Below are positions 41,376 to 50,001 of a stretch of DNA of 64,000 bases, in pieces (within the stretch, counting starts at the first letter, position 1; each line of letters begins with the position of its first letter). Position numbers and translations under genes: made by a program. Source of the DNA: Micromonospora echinospora (GTDB taxonomy: Bacteria > Actinomycetota > Actinomycetes > Mycobacteriales > Micromonosporaceae); contig NZ_JACHJC010000001.1 of NCBI RefSeq assembly GCF_014203425.1, forward strand, positions 4,428,001 through 4,492,000. The letters run 5' to 3'. The notes beneath the pieces were generated by a model that was not told where the DNA came from, did no database searches, and worked only from the letters and a program-made list of their open reading frames with translations.

Positions 41376-42355
41376 GGCAGGGTCACCTCCAGCCGGTCGG
41401 TCGGGAGCGGTTCGGTCGGGCGGCAGCGGCGGCGCAGCACGCCGACCACACCGGCGGCCAGGGCGAGCGCGTGCCGCTGCCCGGGGCAGGCGCGGGGACC
41501 GGTGCCGAAGGTCAGCGCCGCGCCCGTGGGATCGGTGCGGAACCGGCCGGGCTCCGGGAAGACGGCCGGGTCGCGGTTGGCGGCGTCGAACCGGAGCAGC
41601 AGCCGCTCCCCTGCCCGTACCGCCTGGCCGCCGAGACTCAGCGCGTCCGTGGTGACCCGGCGGGTGACCCGTACCGGTGGATCGAGGCGCAGCACCTCGG
41701 CGAGCAACGCGGCCGTGCCGAGCTCGTCCGGCGCGGCGAGCCCGTGCCGGACGGCCGCGCCGATCAGCCCGGCGGTGGCGTCGGCGGCCTGCACCAGCAG
41801 CCCGAGGAGGTTCGCTGTCGTCTCGGCCGGAGCCGGCGGGGACATCGCCAGCAGCGCCGCCACCGCCCGGTCCGCCCGCGAGACCGCCGCCGGGCCCGCG
41901 CCCGGATGGTAGGCGGCGGCCACCGCGGACACCTCCGCGACGGCCGCCGCCGGCTCGGCCAGGCCGAGCCGCTCCGCCAGCACCTCGACGGGTACGCGTC
42001 GAGCCAGCTCGCCCGTCACGTCCACGACGTCCTCGCGCGCCACGCCGTCGAGGATCTGCCCGGTCAACCGCGCGGCGGCAAGGCTCAGGTCCGACGGGTC
42101 GAGGGCGTCGAGTGCGGCCGTCCCGAGGGCGCGGCGCGCGGCGTGCTCGTCAGGTGGGCTGAACCGGCTCACCGTGCCGCGCAGCCACGCCAACGTGCCA
42201 GCCGCTCCGGCCGGCGCCGCCGGCACCACGCAGCGGCTGTCGGTCAGGGCGGCGACGACGTCCGCGTACCGGGTGACCACCCAGCCGTCGTCGCCGGAAG
42301 CCGGTGGTCCGCAGGGCGGGGTGCCGGGAGCGGCAGTGATCGTCGGTAGTTCCAT
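41372..42355 (-). CDS. Cytochrome P450, N-terminally short
   Basis: The protein has 327 residues, about 70 fewer than usual bacterial P450s. Family motifs are 'DEHAARRALGTA' (C-helix region), an I-helix QAADATAG with Asp-x-Thr for oxygen activation, EVLR (ExxR), and the haem loop TFGTGPRACPG with the Cys ligand. The N-terminal beta domain appears abbreviated; it could be a trimmed but folded enzyme. It is first in an operon with the PEP-mutase-type gene, and an 18-bp palindrome sits 24 bp upstream of its ATG. Confidence 0.88.
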   Translation of the reverse strand: MELPTITAAPGTPPCGPPASGDDGWVVTRYADVVAALTDSRCVVPAAPAGAAGTLAWLRGTVSRFSPPDEHAARRALGTAALDALDPSDLSLAAARLTGQILDGVAREDVVDVTGELARRVPVEVLAERLGLAEPAAAVAEVSAVAAAYHPGAGPAAVSRADRAVAALLAMSPPAPAETTANLLGLLVQAADATAGLIGAAVRHGLAAPDELGTAALLAEVLRLDPPVRVTRRVTTDALSLGGQAVRAGERLLLRFDAANRDPAVFPEPGRFRTDPTGAALTFGTGPRACPGQRHALALAAGVVGVLRRRCRPTEPLPTDRLEVTLP

Positions 42356-42378
42356 CGCTCGACCGTATGGTGCGAACG

Positions 42379-42396
42379 GTTCGGTCCCGGCCGAAC
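42379..42396. promoter_or_regulatory. Operator A, GTTCGG-N6-CCGAAC
   Basis: The 18-bp inverted repeat GTTCGG-TCCCGG-CCGAAC starts 24 bp upstream of the P450 ATG. An extra half-site CGAAC (42373-42377) overlaps, making CGAAC-G-GTTCG. The same repeat, with the same 6-bp spacer, lies 24 bp upstream of the ArsR-type gene. Confidence 0.72.
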
Positions 42397-42409
42397 GATC
42401 CGCGCGCCC

Positions 42410-43153
42410 TCAGGCGCGTGCCGGGCCGGTGTCCCGGGAGGCGGGCGGGGCCAGCAGCGCCGGGTCGAGCGCGAGCGCCTCGGCCAGCGCGTCCCGCCCG
42501 GCCGCGGTGAGCCGCACCGCCCGCCCGGCGCCACGCGTCGTCCAGCCGAGGTCGAGGAAGCGACCGCACAGGGCCGCCCCGAGCGCCCCGGCCAGGTGTG
42601 GGCGCCGCTCGGTCCAGTCCAGGCAGTCGCGTACGAGGGGTCGCCGGGCGGCCCGCAGCGGTTCCACGGGTACGCCCAGTCCGGCCAGCCAGGACACTCC
42701 GGCGCCGGTCAGCGCCAGGCCGCCGGAACGGTCGAGCACGCCGCGGGTGAGCAGGGCGTCGTGCAGCAGCACGCCGAGCCGCCCGGCCAGGTGGTCGTAG
42801 CAGGTCCGGGCGTACGCCAGGGCGGTGGCGGCCGACGCGGCGCGCAACGTGCGGGGCGGGGTGTCCGGGGCGGGGGCCCGCGCGGCCAGGTCCTCGATGA
42901 GCTGGGCGACGGCCGGGCCGGCGAGGCGGACGTAGCGGTGGCGGCCCTGCCGCTGTTCGACCAGCAGGCCGCCCGCCACCAGCCGGGTGAGGTGGTCGCT
43001 GGCGGTGGACGCGGTGACCCCGGCGGCGCGGGCCAGCTCCCCGGCGGTCCAGGCGCGCCCGTCGAGCAGGGTGAGGCAGAAGCCGGCCCGGGTCGGGTCG
43101 GCGAGCAGCGCGGCGAACCCCGCCAGCCCTCGGCCGTCGGCGCGGATGGTCAT
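42410..43153 (-). CDS. ArsR-type winged-helix regulator with C-terminal domain
   Basis: In this 247-residue protein the N-terminal winged helix (about 8-75) fits ArsR/HTH_5: 'LADPTRAGFCLTLLDGRAWTAGELARAAGVTASTASDHLTRLVAGGLLVEQRQGRHRYVRL'. A C-terminal domain of about 150 residues is helical and ends in Ala/Leu-rich helices; it may hold the ligand. ATG at 43153 is preceded by a GTTCGG-N6-CCGAAC palindrome; the P450 operon, transcribed away from its stop, has the same site. It therefore probably represses itself and the P450 operon. Confidence 0.88.
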   Translation of the reverse strand: MTIRADGRGLAGFAALLADPTRAGFCLTLLDGRAWTAGELARAAGVTASTASDHLTRLVAGGLLVEQRQGRHRYVRLAGPAVAQLIEDLAARAPAPDTPPRTLRAASAATALAYARTCYDHLAGRLGVLLHDALLTRGVLDRSGGLALTGAGVSWLAGLGVPVEPLRAARRPLVRDCLDWTERRPHLAGALGAALCGRFLDLGWTTRGAGRAVRLTAAGRDALAEALALDPALLAPPASRDTGPARA

Positions 43154-43176
43154 CCGCCCATGCTGGCACGGCCACG

Positions 43177-43194
43177 GTTCGGGCCGCGCCGAAC
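43177..43194. promoter_or_regulatory. Operator B, GTTCGG-N6-CCGAAC
   Basis: GTTCGG-GCCGCG-CCGAAC begins 24 bp upstream of the ArsR-type start, the same distance as operator A from the P450 start. It is also 85-102 bp upstream of the divergent GH43 gene, so it may affect that promoter. Confidence 0.72.
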
Positions 43195-43278
43195 GGTGCC
43201 GGTGCTCTTTACACACGAGTCTCCAACGTTGTAGAAACGGTGGCACCGCACCTCCGTCTATTCCCGAGGGCAGGCCCG

Positions 43279-45474
43279 ATGGGACACCTCCGCCGCGGTG
43301 GCGCGCTCGCCGCCGTACTCACGCTTCTGCTCGCCGGCGCGGCCCCCGCGTCCGCCGCCGGGCCCGACCGCTACCGCAACCCGGTCTCCGCCGGATTCGC
43401 CGACACCTTCGCCGACCCGGTCGTGGTACGCGGCGACGACGGACTCTGGTACGCCTTCGGCACCTCCGACCCGCTGCGCGAAGGCGAGGGCCGCGCGCAC
43501 CGGGTGCCGATCGCCCGCTCCGCCGACCTCGTCGACTGGACCTTCGTGGGCGACGCGTTCACCGCCGGCCAGCGGCCCGCCTACGCCGCGCCCGGCTCGG
43601 CGTTCTGGGCGCCCGACGTGCGGCGCGTGGCGGGCCGGTGGGTCATGTACATGACCGTCACCGACACCACCGTCTCGGACGACACATTCGACACCGCCGT
43701 CGGGGTGGCCACCGCGCCGAGCCCGGCCGGTCCGTGGACGTTCGCCGACACGCCTGTGGTCGCGCCGCGGCCGGGCGCGGGCGGCGGTTACCTGTGGACC
43801 ATCGACCCGAGCCAGCTCACCGGCGCCGACGGACGCCACTGGCTCTACTACGGCAGCTACTACGGCGGCATCTCGGTCACCGAACTGTCCCCGGACGGGC
43901 TGCGCGCCGTCGGCACGTCGACGCCGGTCGCCGTCGACAACAAGTTCGAAGGCGCGTACGTGCTGCGCCGCGACGGCTGGTACTACCTGTTCGCCTCCAC
44001 CGCGAACTGCTGCGCCGGCCCGGCCACCGGCTACTCCGTCCAGGTCGGCCGCTCCCGTGACCCGCGCGGCCCGTTCACCGACCGCGACGGCCAGCGCCTC
44101 GACGTCTCCCGGGCCGGCGGCACCCCGGTGCTCACCCAGAACGGCAACCGCTGGATCGGCACCGGGCACAACGCGGTCCTCACCGACCTGTCCGGCCAGG
44201 ACTGGATCGCCTACCACGCGATCGACCGCGCCGAGCCGTACCTGGACGAGCCGTTCGGCGTCAACGAGCGGCCGATGCTGCTGGACCGGCTCGACTGGAT
44301 CGACGGATGGCCCACTGTGAACGCGGGCGCCGGCCCCTCCGACACCGCCCGCCCCGCGCCGGTCACCACCGGCCCGATCGACGCCCGCTTCGCCACCGCC
44401 GACCTGCGCGGCTGGCGGGCCGAACACGGCCGCTGGCAGGCCACCGGCGGAGCGCTGACCGGCAGCGGCACGCTCACCTCGCGTACCCGGATCGGCGGCG
44501 ACCTGCGCGCGGAGACCGACCTGCGGCTGACCGGCGCGACCACCGCCGGGCTGCGGCTTCACGGCGTGGACGTCCGCGTCGGACGCGGCCGGCTCACTGC
44601 GGGCGCCGCGACCACCGCGCTGCCCGCCGGCCTCGACCTGCGCGACCGGCACAACCTCGCGATCGAGGTACGCGGACAGCAGCTCGTCGCCACGCTCAGC
44701 CCGTCGCGCCTCGGCGACCCGGTGGCCCAGGTGTCGGCACGGCTCCCCCGCCCCGCGACGGGCAACCTGTCGGTGCGCGCCGAGGGCGGGCGGGCCGAGT
44801 TCGACAACGTCAGCGCCGTCCGGCTGTACCGTCCGGCGCGGCACACCGTCCCCGACCCGCGGGTCGGCCCGGTGCTGCGCGGCTACTCCGACGAGTTCAC
44901 CGGCGGGCTCGACCCGTCCTGGCAGTGGGTACGCCAGGACCCGGCCGCCACCGTGTCCGGCGGCGCGCTGCGCTGGCCGGTGCAGAACGCCGACCTGTCC
45001 GGCACCGCCAACAACGCCGGGGTGCTGCTGCACGACGCGCCGACCGGGAACTACGTCGCCGAGACGAAGGTGACGCTCGACCTGGGCGAGGACAGCGTGC
45101 GCAACTACCAGCAGGCGGGCCTGGTCGCGTACGTCGACGACGACCGGTTCGCCCGGCTGACCCAGGTGGCGATCTGGAACACCCGGCAGGTCGAGTACGG
45201 CTACGAACTGCCCTTCGCCGGGCAACCCGTGTACGGCGGCAGCATCGTCGGCACCCCGGGCACCACCACCTGGCTGCGGCTGGCCCACCGGGTCGACCCG
45301 GTCACCGGCGAGCACGAGTTCCGGGCCGGATCCAGCCGGGACGGCAAGCGCTGGACGTGGGGCGCGGTGTGGACGTTCCCGGCCGGCACCACGCCCCGGA
45401 TCGGGCTGGTGGCGCACGGAGGGGCGACACCGGCGGTGACGGCCGAGTTCGACTACCTGCGCTTCCACAGCTGA
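43279..45474 (+). CDS. Secreted GH43 glycoside hydrolase with C-terminal laminin-G-like modules
   Basis: A GAGGG box precedes ATG 43279, and the 731-residue protein starts with a signal peptide (about 1-30). The five-bladed GH43 propeller (about 33-360) shows DTFADPVVVRG (catalytic base Asp), SAFWAPDVRRV (modulating Asp) and DNKFEGAYVL (acid Glu); FWAPD and FEG are family hallmarks. The C-terminal 350 residues hold two beta-sandwich modules, the last resembling a GH43-associated domain. It should release arabinose or xylose from plant polymers. It is divergent from the ArsR gene. Confidence 0.9.
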   Translation: MGHLRRGGALAAVLTLLLAGAAPASAAGPDRYRNPVSAGFADTFADPVVVRGDDGLWYAFGTSDPLREGEGRAHRVPIARSADLVDWTFVGDAFTAGQRPAYAAPGSAFWAPDVRRVAGRWVMYMTVTDTTVSDDTFDTAVGVATAPSPAGPWTFADTPVVAPRPGAGGGYLWTIDPSQLTGADGRHWLYYGSYYGGISVTELSPDGLRAVGTSTPVAVDNKFEGAYVLRRDGWYYLFASTANCCAGPATGYSVQVGRSRDPRGPFTDRDGQRLDVSRAGGTPVLTQNGNRWIGTGHNAVLTDLSGQDWIAYHAIDRAEPYLDEPFGVNERPMLLDRLDWIDGWPTVNAGAGPSDTARPAPVTTGPIDARFATADLRGWRAEHGRWQATGGALTGSGTLTSRTRIGGDLRAETDLRLTGATTAGLRLHGVDVRVGRGRLTAGAATTALPAGLDLRDRHNLAIEVRGQQLVATLSPSRLGDPVAQVSARLPRPATGNLSVRAEGGRAEFDNVSAVRLYRPARHTVPDPRVGPVLRGYSDEFTGGLDPSWQWVRQDPAATVSGGALRWPVQNADLSGTANNAGVLLHDAPTGNYVAETKVTLDLGEDSVRNYQQAGLVAYVDDDRFARLTQVAIWNTRQVEYGYELPFAGQPVYGGSIVGTPGTTTWLRLAHRVDPVTGEHEFRAGSSRDGKRWTWGAVWTFPAGTTPRIGLVAHGGATPAVTAEFDYLRFHS

Positions 45475-45485
45475 CGCTCGACAAC

Positions 45486-45533
45486 GGCCGGCGGCGGCCC
45501 CTGCCTACGGGAGGAACGAGCCCGCCGCCGGCC
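45486..45533. terminator. Bidirectional terminator GH43 / inositol-phosphate synthase
   Basis: A perfect 12-bp stem (GGCCGGCGGCGG / CCGCCGCCGGCC) with a 24-nt loop lies between the two convergent genes. Confidence 0.55.
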
Positions 45534-45571
45534 CGGCTCGTCAGCCGCCCGGGGCAGCTCGGACACGTGGG

Positions 45572-46516
45572 TCAGATCGCGGTTCCGGGTGGAGATTTCA
45601 GGAAGGACGCCGCTTCGGCCGGGTAGCCGCCATGACCCGACCGGAGGGCGACGGCCGCCAGACGAATCAGGTCGATGTTGACGCCAGCGGCACCACTCGG
45701 GTCATGCACCTGCAGCCGCACCTCCACACTCACCGCCGTCTCGGCCCAGCCCTGCGCTTCGATGTTGAGGTGGGCGATCTTGTGGGATCGCAGATGCGGC
45801 ATGTACGCCAGAGGCGCCATCTGGACCTTCCCGGACGACCCCAGGGCGTTCAGCTTGGACTGCTTCTTGGTGTTCGGGTTCTCGACCAGGTTGCGGAAGT
45901 CCTCGGTCCCGCCCAGATTGACCTGGTAGGAACTGCTCAGAGTGAGGCCACGCTCCTCGATCAGCCGCAGCAGTGCGTGGTGCAGCACGGAGGTGCCGAA
46001 CTGGCTGGCCAGATCGTCGCCGAGCAACGGCACACGGGCTTCCTCGAAACGTGCCAGTAGTGACGCCTGCCTGGCCACCGGGTCCGACGTGGTGTTCACG
46101 AACGCGACTCCCGCCATCAGCGCCGCCTCGGCGTAAGCCCGAGCCGTGTCCGGCCGGCCGCTCGGAGCGGAGTAGAGCAGCACCTCCGCCCCTTCCAGCG
46201 CGTGCGCCACCCGTTCGACTTCCGTCGAGTCCACCAGGCCACGCCGCACCGTCACGCCGGCGGGCGGCAGTTCGGTGTCGAGGCGCGGGAAGTTGTTGGG
46301 CGGCATGAATATCGCCTCGTGGAGATCCTTGCCCACCTTTCGGTCGGACATGGCGAAAGCGGCGACGACGTCGATGTCGCTGACGCCCAGTCCCGCGATC
46401 TCTGGCCGGTGGAGCCCGACCAGGCTGCCGGTGTTGCGGTAGAAGGCGATGCCCTGCACCAACGCCGACGTGTTGTTGCCTACACCGACGACCGCCAATC
46501 GAACACTGTCGATCAT
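45572..46516 (-). CDS. Inositol-3-phosphate synthase homologue
   Basis: The 314-residue protein matches MIPS over its full length: RLAVVGVGNNTSALVQG (NAD site), AGVAFVNTTSDP, LLGDDLASQFGTSVLHHALL, YQVNLGGTEDF, and AGVNIDLIRLAAVALRSG ending FLKSPP. It is about 45 residues shorter than the housekeeping actinobacterial enzyme and lacks its insert region. It would turn glucose-6-phosphate to inositol-3-phosphate or a related cyclitol. Codon use is milder in GC than neighbours, suggesting later acquisition. It may be a paralogue used for a specialised product. Confidence 0.85.
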   Translation of the reverse strand: MIDSVRLAVVGVGNNTSALVQGIAFYRNTGSLVGLHRPEIAGLGVSDIDVVAAFAMSDRKVGKDLHEAIFMPPNNFPRLDTELPPAGVTVRRGLVDSTEVERVAHALEGAEVLLYSAPSGRPDTARAYAEAALMAGVAFVNTTSDPVARQASLLARFEEARVPLLGDDLASQFGTSVLHHALLRLIEERGLTLSSSYQVNLGGTEDFRNLVENPNTKKQSKLNALGSSGKVQMAPLAYMPHLRSHKIAHLNIEAQGWAETAVSVEVRLQVHDPSGAAGVNIDLIRLAAVALRSGHGGYPAEAASFLKSPPGTAI

Positions 46517-46601
46517 GGGACGAAGAGTACCCGGATCTGCCCACGCCAGGGGTCCCGGTCAACGGAACCGACGGCCACCAGCGCCGGGTATGACTTCTCG
46601 G

Positions 46602-47135
46602 TCAGCCGCCGGAACGCGGGCAGGCGGTGGTCAGCTCGCTGACCGTGCGGGTGTCGCCGTCGTAGCTGCGCGCCGCCACGAACGCACCCGCCGGCGGGTG
46701 CGCCCCGGCGACCGCCCGGGCGCGGCGCCGGTCCGCCGCGCCGAACCGCAGCGCGAGGCTCAGGTGCGGCACCCACCGGCCGGGCTGGTGCCACGAGTGC
46801 CCGCCGGACGCCTCGGCGAGCACGTCCCAGACCGCGCCGTGCAGCGCGACGAGCTGCGGTGTCGGCCGGACCAGCCACACCAGCGGCGCGCTGCCGTCGA
46901 GGACGGCCACCCGGCCCAGCCGCACCGGCAGCGGCAGCGCGGCGTCGCAGAGGTCGGCCAGGCGCTGCTCGGCGCCGGGCGGAAACTCCTCGACCGAGGC
47001 GAGCGTCAGGTGCGGCCGGTTCGTCGGGTGCGTGTTGCGGGCCAGGCTGGGCAGCCCGGCGGCGGCGAGCCGGTCCCAGGCAGCGCGCACCGCCGCTTCC
47101 AGCTCCGGTGAGCAGAGCAGTTCGACCGTCCGCAC
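46602..47135 (-). CDS. 2H phosphoesterase-like protein (LigT/2'-5' RNA ligase family)
   Basis: The 177-residue protein has two HxT/S motifs in order, RPHLTLAS (about 40-47) and VPHLSLAL (about 117-124), the two catalytic His pairs of 2H phosphoesterases, with Trp/Pro-rich loops around. Such enzymes open 2',3'-cyclic phosphates or make and break 2'-5' bonds in RNA. It is monocistronic. No RNA-repair neighbour is near. Confidence 0.82.
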   Translation of the reverse strand: MRTVELLCSPELEAAVRAAWDRLAAAGLPSLARNTHPTNRPHLTLASVEEFPPGAEQRLADLCDAALPLPVRLGRVAVLDGSAPLVWLVRPTPQLVALHGAVWDVLAEASGGHSWHQPGRWVPHLSLALRFGAADRRRARAVAGAHPPAGAFVAARSYDGDTRTVSELTTACPRSGG

Positions 47136-47179
47136 GTGATCAGGCTAGTCGCCGGCGCCCGGCCATGCCGTCCCGTACG

Positions 47180-47785
47180 TCAGAGCCAGCCGGCCTCACG
47201 CGCCCGCCGTACCGCTTCGGCCCGGTCGGCGGCGCCGAGCTTCTGCACGCAGGCGCTCAGGTGGTTGCGGACCGTGCCGGCGGCCAGGTGGGTACGGCGG
47301 GCGATCACCGCGACCGGGGTGCCCAGCTCGGCCAGCCGCAGCGTCTCCAGTTCGCGTGGCGTCAACGGGCACTCGGGCAGGGTCAGCGCGTCGGCGGCGA
47401 GCGCCGGATCGACGTACCGCGCCCCGGAGTGCACCCGGCGGATCACGTCGGCCAGGGCGCTGCCGGGTGCGCCCTTGGCGAGGAACCCACGGACCCCGGC
47501 GGTGAGCGCCGGCCGGAGCTGGGCGGGGCGGCCGTGTCCGGTGAGGATCACCGGGGCGCAGCCGGGCAGCGCCCGGGTCAGCTCGGCGGCGACCTCGACC
47601 CCGCCGGGCGGCGGCATCTCCAGGTCGAGCACGGCCACGTCCGGGCGGTGGGCCAGCGCCGCGTCCAGGGCCGCGCGCCCGTCGCTCGCGTGCGCGACCA
47701 CCTCGATGTCCGGCTCCAGGTCGAGCAGCGCGGCGAGCGCGAGCCGGATCAGCTCCTCGTCGTCGGCCAGCAGCACCCGGATCAC
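47180..47785 (-). CDS. NarL/FixJ-type response regulator
   Basis: The 201-residue protein has a receiver domain (VLLADDEELI, DVAVLDLEMPPPGG with phospho-Asp about 53, and ILTGHG) and a LuxR-type HTH (CPLTPRELETLRLAELGTPVAVIARRTHLAAGTVRNHLSACVQKLG). It starts with GTG inside the end of the kinase gene (GTGA overlap), so it is co-translated with its partner. Targets are unknown; neighbouring genes are candidates. Confidence 0.93.
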   Translation of the reverse strand: MIRVLLADDEELIRLALAALLDLEPDIEVVAHASDGRAALDAALAHRPDVAVLDLEMPPPGGVEVAAELTRALPGCAPVILTGHGRPAQLRPALTAGVRGFLAKGAPGSALADVIRRVHSGARYVDPALAADALTLPECPLTPRELETLRLAELGTPVAVIARRTHLAAGTVRNHLSACVQKLGAADRAEAVRRAREAGWL

Positions 47786-48927
47786 TGGGACACCGGCACT
47801 GTCGCCACCAGACTGAACACCCCGTCGGCGGCGTCCGCCCGGACCCGGCCGCCGGCCGGGGCGAGCCGGTCGGCCAGGCCGCGCAGGCCGCCGCTGAGCC
47901 GGTCCGGGCCGTCGTCGTCACGGACGCCGTCGTTGCGCACGGTCAGCGTCACCGCGCCGTCCTCCCGGGTGATCTCGATCCGGCACCAGCCGGCGCGGCT
48001 GTGCCGCAGCACGTTCGTCCCGGCCTCGCGCAGCACGGCGGCCAGGTCGGCGGCGACCGGCGCGGGCACCTCACCGGCCGGCGGGACGACTGTCGTGCGT
48101 ACCCCGCTGGAGCGCAGCACCTCCCCCACCGCGGCGGCCTGCTCGGCCAGGTCGACGGCGCGGTAGCCGTGCACCGCCGCGCGTACCCGGGTCAGCGCCG
48201 CGCCGGCGAGCCGCCGGGCCTCCGCCGCCTCCCCGGCGGCCCGGGCGGCGTCAACCGGCGCCAGCCGCTCGGCCAGCTCCGCCTTCAGCGCGATCACGGT
48301 CAGGTCGTGGCCGAGCAGGTCGTGCACGTCCCGGGCGAAGCGCAGCCGTTCCTCGGCGGCGGCGAGCCGGGCCTGGGCGGCCTGTCCCTGCCGGGCCTCG
48401 ACCAGCAGGTCCCAGAACCAGACCTGGACCCAGGCGAGCGCGGCGATCCCGGTGCCCACCACGCCGGTGACCAGCAGCGCCCGGGGCATCGACCCGCCGG
48501 TCGACCCGGTGACGGCGGCGGACGCGGCGAGCACCCCGGCCGCCGCCACCGCCGCGACGGCAGGCCGGAACAGCAGCGGCGCCATGCCGACCAGTGACGC
48601 GCCCAGCCAGGCCCAGGTGGGCCAGGAGCCGGCCGCGACCGGGCCGAGCAGCGGCACGCTGAGCAGCGCCGCCACCGCCAGCGCGACGTGGCGGCGACGA
48701 CGGGCCGGTACAGGCAGCCACGGGGTGACCGCCGCGTGCAGCACCGCGATCTGGGCGACGGCGAATCCGAGCAGCGCGGCGGCGCCGAGCGCGACGCGTA
48801 CCGGGTCGGGCTCGCGGGCCAGGCCGACGACGGGCAGCAGCACCGTGGTCCACACGTTCGTGGCGAGCGACAGCAGGGTGACCCGCCGGGCCCGGCGCAG
48901 CCGGCGGTCAGCGGAATCGACTGTCAT
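47782..48927 (-). CDS. NarL-family sensor histidine kinase
   Basis: The 381-residue protein has about four to five N-terminal membrane helices (residues 15-150) with short loops, a dimerisation helix with the phospho-His box 'ARDVHDLLGHDLTVIALKAELAER' (about 205-228), and an HATPase_c domain with LREAGTNVLRHS (N box) and GGLRGLADRLAPAGG (G box). ATG 48927 starts the first clear coding segment. No sensor domain is visible outside the membrane, so it senses within or near the bilayer. It pairs with the response regulator at 47180. Confidence 0.92.
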   Translation of the reverse strand: MTVDSADRRLRRARRVTLLSLATNVWTTVLLPVVGLAREPDPVRVALGAAALLGFAVAQIAVLHAAVTPWLPVPARRRRHVALAVAALLSVPLLGPVAAGSWPTWAWLGASLVGMAPLLFRPAVAAVAAAGVLAASAAVTGSTGGSMPRALLVTGVVGTGIAALAWVQVWFWDLLVEARQGQAAQARLAAAEERLRFARDVHDLLGHDLTVIALKAELAERLAPVDAARAAGEAAEARRLAGAALTRVRAAVHGYRAVDLAEQAAAVGEVLRSSGVRTTVVPPAGEVPAPVAADLAAVLREAGTNVLRHSRAGWCRIEITREDGAVTLTVRNDGVRDDDGPDRLSGGLRGLADRLAPAGGRVRADAADGVFSLVATVPVSQ

Positions 48928-49059
48928 GCCCGCCGATCCTAGGGCGTGGACGGGCCCGCTCACGCCCGGGAGATGTCACGGCCGACCCGTGTGATCCGCA
49001 CGGTTCTCCCGTGACGGACACGCCTGGTCCGGTGCGCCGGACGGCGGCAGGGTCGGGGC

Positions 49060-49884
49060 ATGACAGAGATGACTGTGGTCGTACCCCGGCGGTGGGCCGG
49101 GTGGGCGCGGACCCGGCACCTGGCCGCGATGGTCGTGGCGATGCTGGCCGGAATGGTGCTGCTCGGGCCGCTGTGGCAGGTGGGCGCGGACGTCCTGGGC
49201 GGCGCGGCGGTGCTGGCGCGGCCGGACGTGGGCGCGCTGGTGATGGCGACGAACATGGCGCTGGGCATGACCGCCTGGATGTGGCACCGGGGGGACGGCT
49301 GGGCCGCCACCGGCGAGATGTCGGCGGCGATGTATGTGCCGTTCCTGCTGCTGCTCCCGCCCTGGTGGGCGGGGTGGGTCGGGGACGACACGCTGCTGCT
49401 CGGCGGTCACCTGCTGATGGTGCCGGCGATGCTGCTGGTGGCGCTGCGCCACCGGCACGCCGCCGTCGCGCCGCGCCGGCACCCGCTCGCTGCGGCGGTG
49501 GCGCGGGGGTGGCCGGCCGGGCTGGGCCTGCTCATGACGGTGGACATGTGGTTCGCGCCCACCGTCTTCGCGCCGTGGACGCTGCTGGTCCTGCCCGCCG
49601 GCTATCTGCTGCTCGGCACCTGGCGGCGGCAGTGGGGCGACCGGCGCGCGCTGGCCGTGCAGCTCGCCGGGGCGGCCGTGTGGGGCGGCCTGTCGGTCGT
49701 GGCGACGGTGGCGTCCGCCGACGTCGCCGGGGTGCTGGTGGGCGTGGGCTGGTTCGTGCACGCCGGCTGGGACGCCTGGTACCACCGCACCGGCACTGTG
49801 GTGCCGCGCGGTTACGCGCTGTGGTGCGCGGTGTTCGACGTCGGGGTGGGCCTCACCACGCTGCTGGCCGTCCTGTCCCGGTGA
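49060..49884 (+). CDS. Polytopic membrane protein
   Basis: The 274-residue protein has seven or eight hydrophobic helices (about 18-40, 58-74, 86-105, 112-130, 150-167, 172-188, 200-222, 250-270). The N-terminal half carries a Met-rich pattern (ALVMATNMALGMTAWMW, TGEMSAAMYVPF) seen in actinobacterial proteins sometimes labelled FliP-like, though this is not a flagellar protein in function. Met-rich helices may point to copper or other soft metals. No partner gene is apparent. Confidence 0.6.
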   Translation: MTEMTVVVPRRWAGWARTRHLAAMVVAMLAGMVLLGPLWQVGADVLGGAAVLARPDVGALVMATNMALGMTAWMWHRGDGWAATGEMSAAMYVPFLLLLPPWWAGWVGDDTLLLGGHLLMVPAMLLVALRHRHAAVAPRRHPLAAAVARGWPAGLGLLMTVDMWFAPTVFAPWTLLVLPAGYLLLGTWRRQWGDRRALAVQLAGAAVWGGLSVVATVASADVAGVLVGVGWFVHAGWDAWYHRTGTVVPRGYALWCAVFDVGVGLTTLLAVLSR

Positions 49885-49916
49885 TCCGGCGGGGGCACGG
49901 GGCTGCGCCGGATCAC
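49881..49916 (+). terminator. Terminator after the membrane-protein gene
   Basis: GTGATCCGGCG / CGCCGGATCAC forms a perfect 11-bp stem around 14 nt; it overlaps the stop codon. Confidence 0.55.
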
Positions 49917-50001
49917 CCGGAGGGGACGGCACGGCGTGGCGTGGCGAACGTTTGCCCCGGTCGCCGCGACCGCCGGTGGGCGGTGATGAAAAACTTGCCG
50001 G

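Noticed and set aside
43258..45468. 736-codon minus-strand frame over the GH43 gene
   Set aside because: Antisense shadow; composition is Val/Gly/Arg/His-rich without domains.
48974..49017. GTCACGG/CCGTGAC inverted repeat between the histidine kinase and membrane-protein genes
   Set aside because: Seven bases with a loop near 27 nt is too weak to call an operator or terminator.
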